Source of the DNA: Nonomuraea zeae
GTDB taxonomy: Bacteria > Actinomycetota > Actinomycetes > Streptosporangiales > Streptosporangiaceae
Direction: 5' to 3'
Assembly: GCF_005889725.1 (NCBI RefSeq)
Contig: NZ_VCKX01000128.1
Location: forward strand, 1 to 32,765
DNA length: 32,765 nt
Every line of letters starts with the position of its first letter. Position 1 is the stretch's first letter. The position numbers and the translations under genes are program-made. The notes under the pieces are model-generated. The model had not been told where the DNA came from and did no database searches. It worked only from the letters and a program-made list of their open reading frames with translations. Below, one piece after another: positions 31,459 through 32,765 of this stretch.

Positions 31459-32617
31459 GTGCCTGTCCCCAGCCCGTACGACATCTCCTACAACCCCTAC
31501 GACTACGCGATCCACGAGGACCCGTACCCCGCCTACCGGCGGCTGCGCGACCGGGCGCCGCTCTACCGCGACGACGAGCTCGACTTCTGGGCGATCTCCC
31601 GGCACGCCGACGTGTCGGCCGCCTTCCGCGACCACGCGCGCTACTCCAGCGTCAACGGGGTCTCCCTCGATCCGAGCGCGTGGGGCCCGGCCGCGCACCG
31701 GACCATGTCGTTCCTGGCCATGGACCCGCCCGGGCACACCCGGATGCGCAATCTGGTGTCGAAGGGCTTCACGCCCCGCCGGGTGCGCGAGCTGGAGCAC
31801 GACATCCTGCGGCTGACCCGCCGCCACCTCGGCCCGGCCGTGGCCGCGGGCGAGTTCGACGTGATCGCCGACTTCGCGGGCAGGCTCCCGATGGACGTCG
31901 TCTCCGAGATGATGGGCGTCCCGGAGGCCGACCGCGACGAGGTGCGCAGGCTCGCCGACCTCGTGGTGCACCGCGAGGAGGGCCTCAACGACGTCCCCCC
32001 GGCCGGCATGGAGGCCGCGCTCGTGCTGGCCGGCTACTACCAGGACCTGGTCGCCGAACGCCGCCGCCGGCCGGGCCCCGACCTCACCTCCGCGCTGCTG
32101 GCCGCCCAGGAGGGCCAGGACCGGATGAGCGACGAGGAGGTCATCGCCTTCCTGTTCCTCATGGTGGTGGCCGGCAACGAGACCACCACCAAGCTGCTCG
32201 CCAACGCCCTGTACTGGGGCTGGCGCCACCCGGAGCAGCTCGCCAAGCCGCTGGCCGACCCCGGCCTGGTGCCCGCGTGGGTCGAGGAGACGCTGCGGTA
32301 CGACACCTCCAGCCAGATGATCGCGCGTACGGTCACCGAGGACACCGAGCTGCACGGCAGGCTCGTCCCTGCCGGGGCGCGGATGCTGCTGCTGATCGGG
32401 TCGGCCAACCGCGACGAGCGGGTGTTCGCCGGCCCCGACGTCTACGACCTGGACCGGGACACCACGCAGCTGATCAGCTTCGGCGGCGGCCGGCACTTCT
32501 GCCTCGGCGCCAACCTGGCCCGGCTGGAGGCGAGGCTGGCACTGACCGAGTTCGTCCGGCAGGTCCGGGCCTACGACGTCGACCCGGACCGGGCCGTACG
32601 CGTGCACTCGGTCAACG
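31459..32617 (+). CDS. Cytochrome P450, 3' end cut by the contig end
   Basis: 386 codons are present and the frame then runs into adapter, so roughly 15-20 C-terminal residues are missing. P450 landmarks: the I-helix oxygen groove AGNETTTKLL (about residues 236-245), the K-helix ExxR in EETLRYD, and the heme loop FGGGRHFCLG with the cysteine thiolate ligand, followed by ANLARLEARLAL. N-terminal PYDYAIHEDPYPAYRRLRD and MDPPGHTRMRNLVSKGFTPRRV are typical of soluble bacterial CYPs. The GTG at 31459 has GAGG eight bases upstream; GTG 31450 is in frame but lacks a site. Redox partners are not seen. The substrate is unknown; linkage to TetR fits an inducible catabolic or tailoring oxidation. Confidence 0.93.
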
Positions 32618-32683
32618 CTGTCTCTTATACACCTCTCCGAGCCCACGAGACCCTAAGACATCTCGTATGCCGTCTTCTTCTTG
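32618..32683. other. Illumina Nextera adapter and index, reverse complement (artefact)
   Basis: CTGTCTCTTATACAC begins at 32618 (mosaic end, one mismatch after it), followed by the read-2 site, index CCTAAGAC (32652-32659) and the P7 tail ATCTCGTATGCCGTC, with one mismatch near its end. Not genomic. Confidence 0.97.
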
Positions 32684-32765
32684 AAAAAAAAAAATCTATT
32701 AATATATTGTTTCATGGCATGTTACAGTTCGTAGTTTGTGTTTTGAATATGCTTTGTAACATGGA
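32684..32765. other. Poly-A and AT-rich read-through tail (artefact)
   Basis: Eleven A residues (32684-32694) follow the adapter directly, then about 70 bases rich in A and T, unlike the rest of the window. This is what a sequencer reports after reading off the end of an insert, though a chimeric foreign read cannot be excluded. Confidence 0.85.

Noticed and set aside
32618..32650. Mosaic end as a natural Tn5 insertion
   Set aside because: It is followed by Illumina index and P7 sequence, so it is a library adapter and not a transposon.

Overview
The window reads as a contig from a high-GC actinobacterium. Codons almost always end in G or C, GTG starts are common, and several markers are actinobacterial: a mycothiol-dependent isomerase family protein, a SARP regulator, an IdeR/DmdR-like iron box and many Ser/Thr kinases. 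Streptosporangiales-like (for example Nonomuraea or Actinomadura type) is my best guess, but nothing in the sequence settles the genus. Both ends are Illumina Nextera adapter, with the same 8-base index at each end, and the last ~80 bases are poly-A plus AT-rich read-through. Genomic sequence is therefore only about 47-32617, and the terminal P450 is cut by the assembly, not by biology.

Layout. (1) 47-1025: paired operator-like palindromes, a TPP riboswitch and tenA (thiamine salvage), convergent with a large XRE/NB-ARC/TPR regulator (1029-3581). (2) 3777-7815: a redox patch with a tricarballylate-dehydrogenase-like flavoprotein, then a divergent TetR / FAD-monooxygenase pair separated by a near-perfect 32-bp operator and closed by a perfect 28-bp palindromic terminator. 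A small secreted protein lies on the minus strand after it. (3) 8360-11711: a tightly overlapping operon of a FabH-like ketosynthase, an AfsA-type hotdog protein and an acyl-CoA oxidase homologue. The flanks hold a maleylpyruvate-isomerase-family protein (minus) and a small SARP (12815-13597). This is the most interesting locus: it looks like a compact pathway for a butyrolactone/butenolide-like small molecule beside an antibiotic-type activator. (4) 13598-16109: a gene-poor stretch with a GNAT acetyltransferase, a membrane protein and a decayed region. (5) 16110-18436: a probable copper locus (DUF305 lipoprotein, membrane protein, CopC, CopZ-like chaperone) with several short tandem repeats. 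(6) 18567-22940: an SPFH/coiled-coil protein, a small HTH protein, a secreted small protein, a DUF1963 protein and an FMN PPOX protein with an iron box over its promoter.

(7) 22984-30779: an AAA-ATPase remnant, then a signalling cluster. On the minus strand are a metzincin-type zinc protease, a HEAT-like protein and a membrane Ser/Thr kinase. On the plus strand are a 1,153-residue kinase/TM/beta-propeller protein and a beta-rich partner. The two arms are divergent and share a ~120 bp promoter gap. (8) 30844-32617: a TetR regulator, apparently leaderless with an operator over its start, reads into a truncated cytochrome P450.

All functions are from reading motifs in the translated sequence; no database search was possible.
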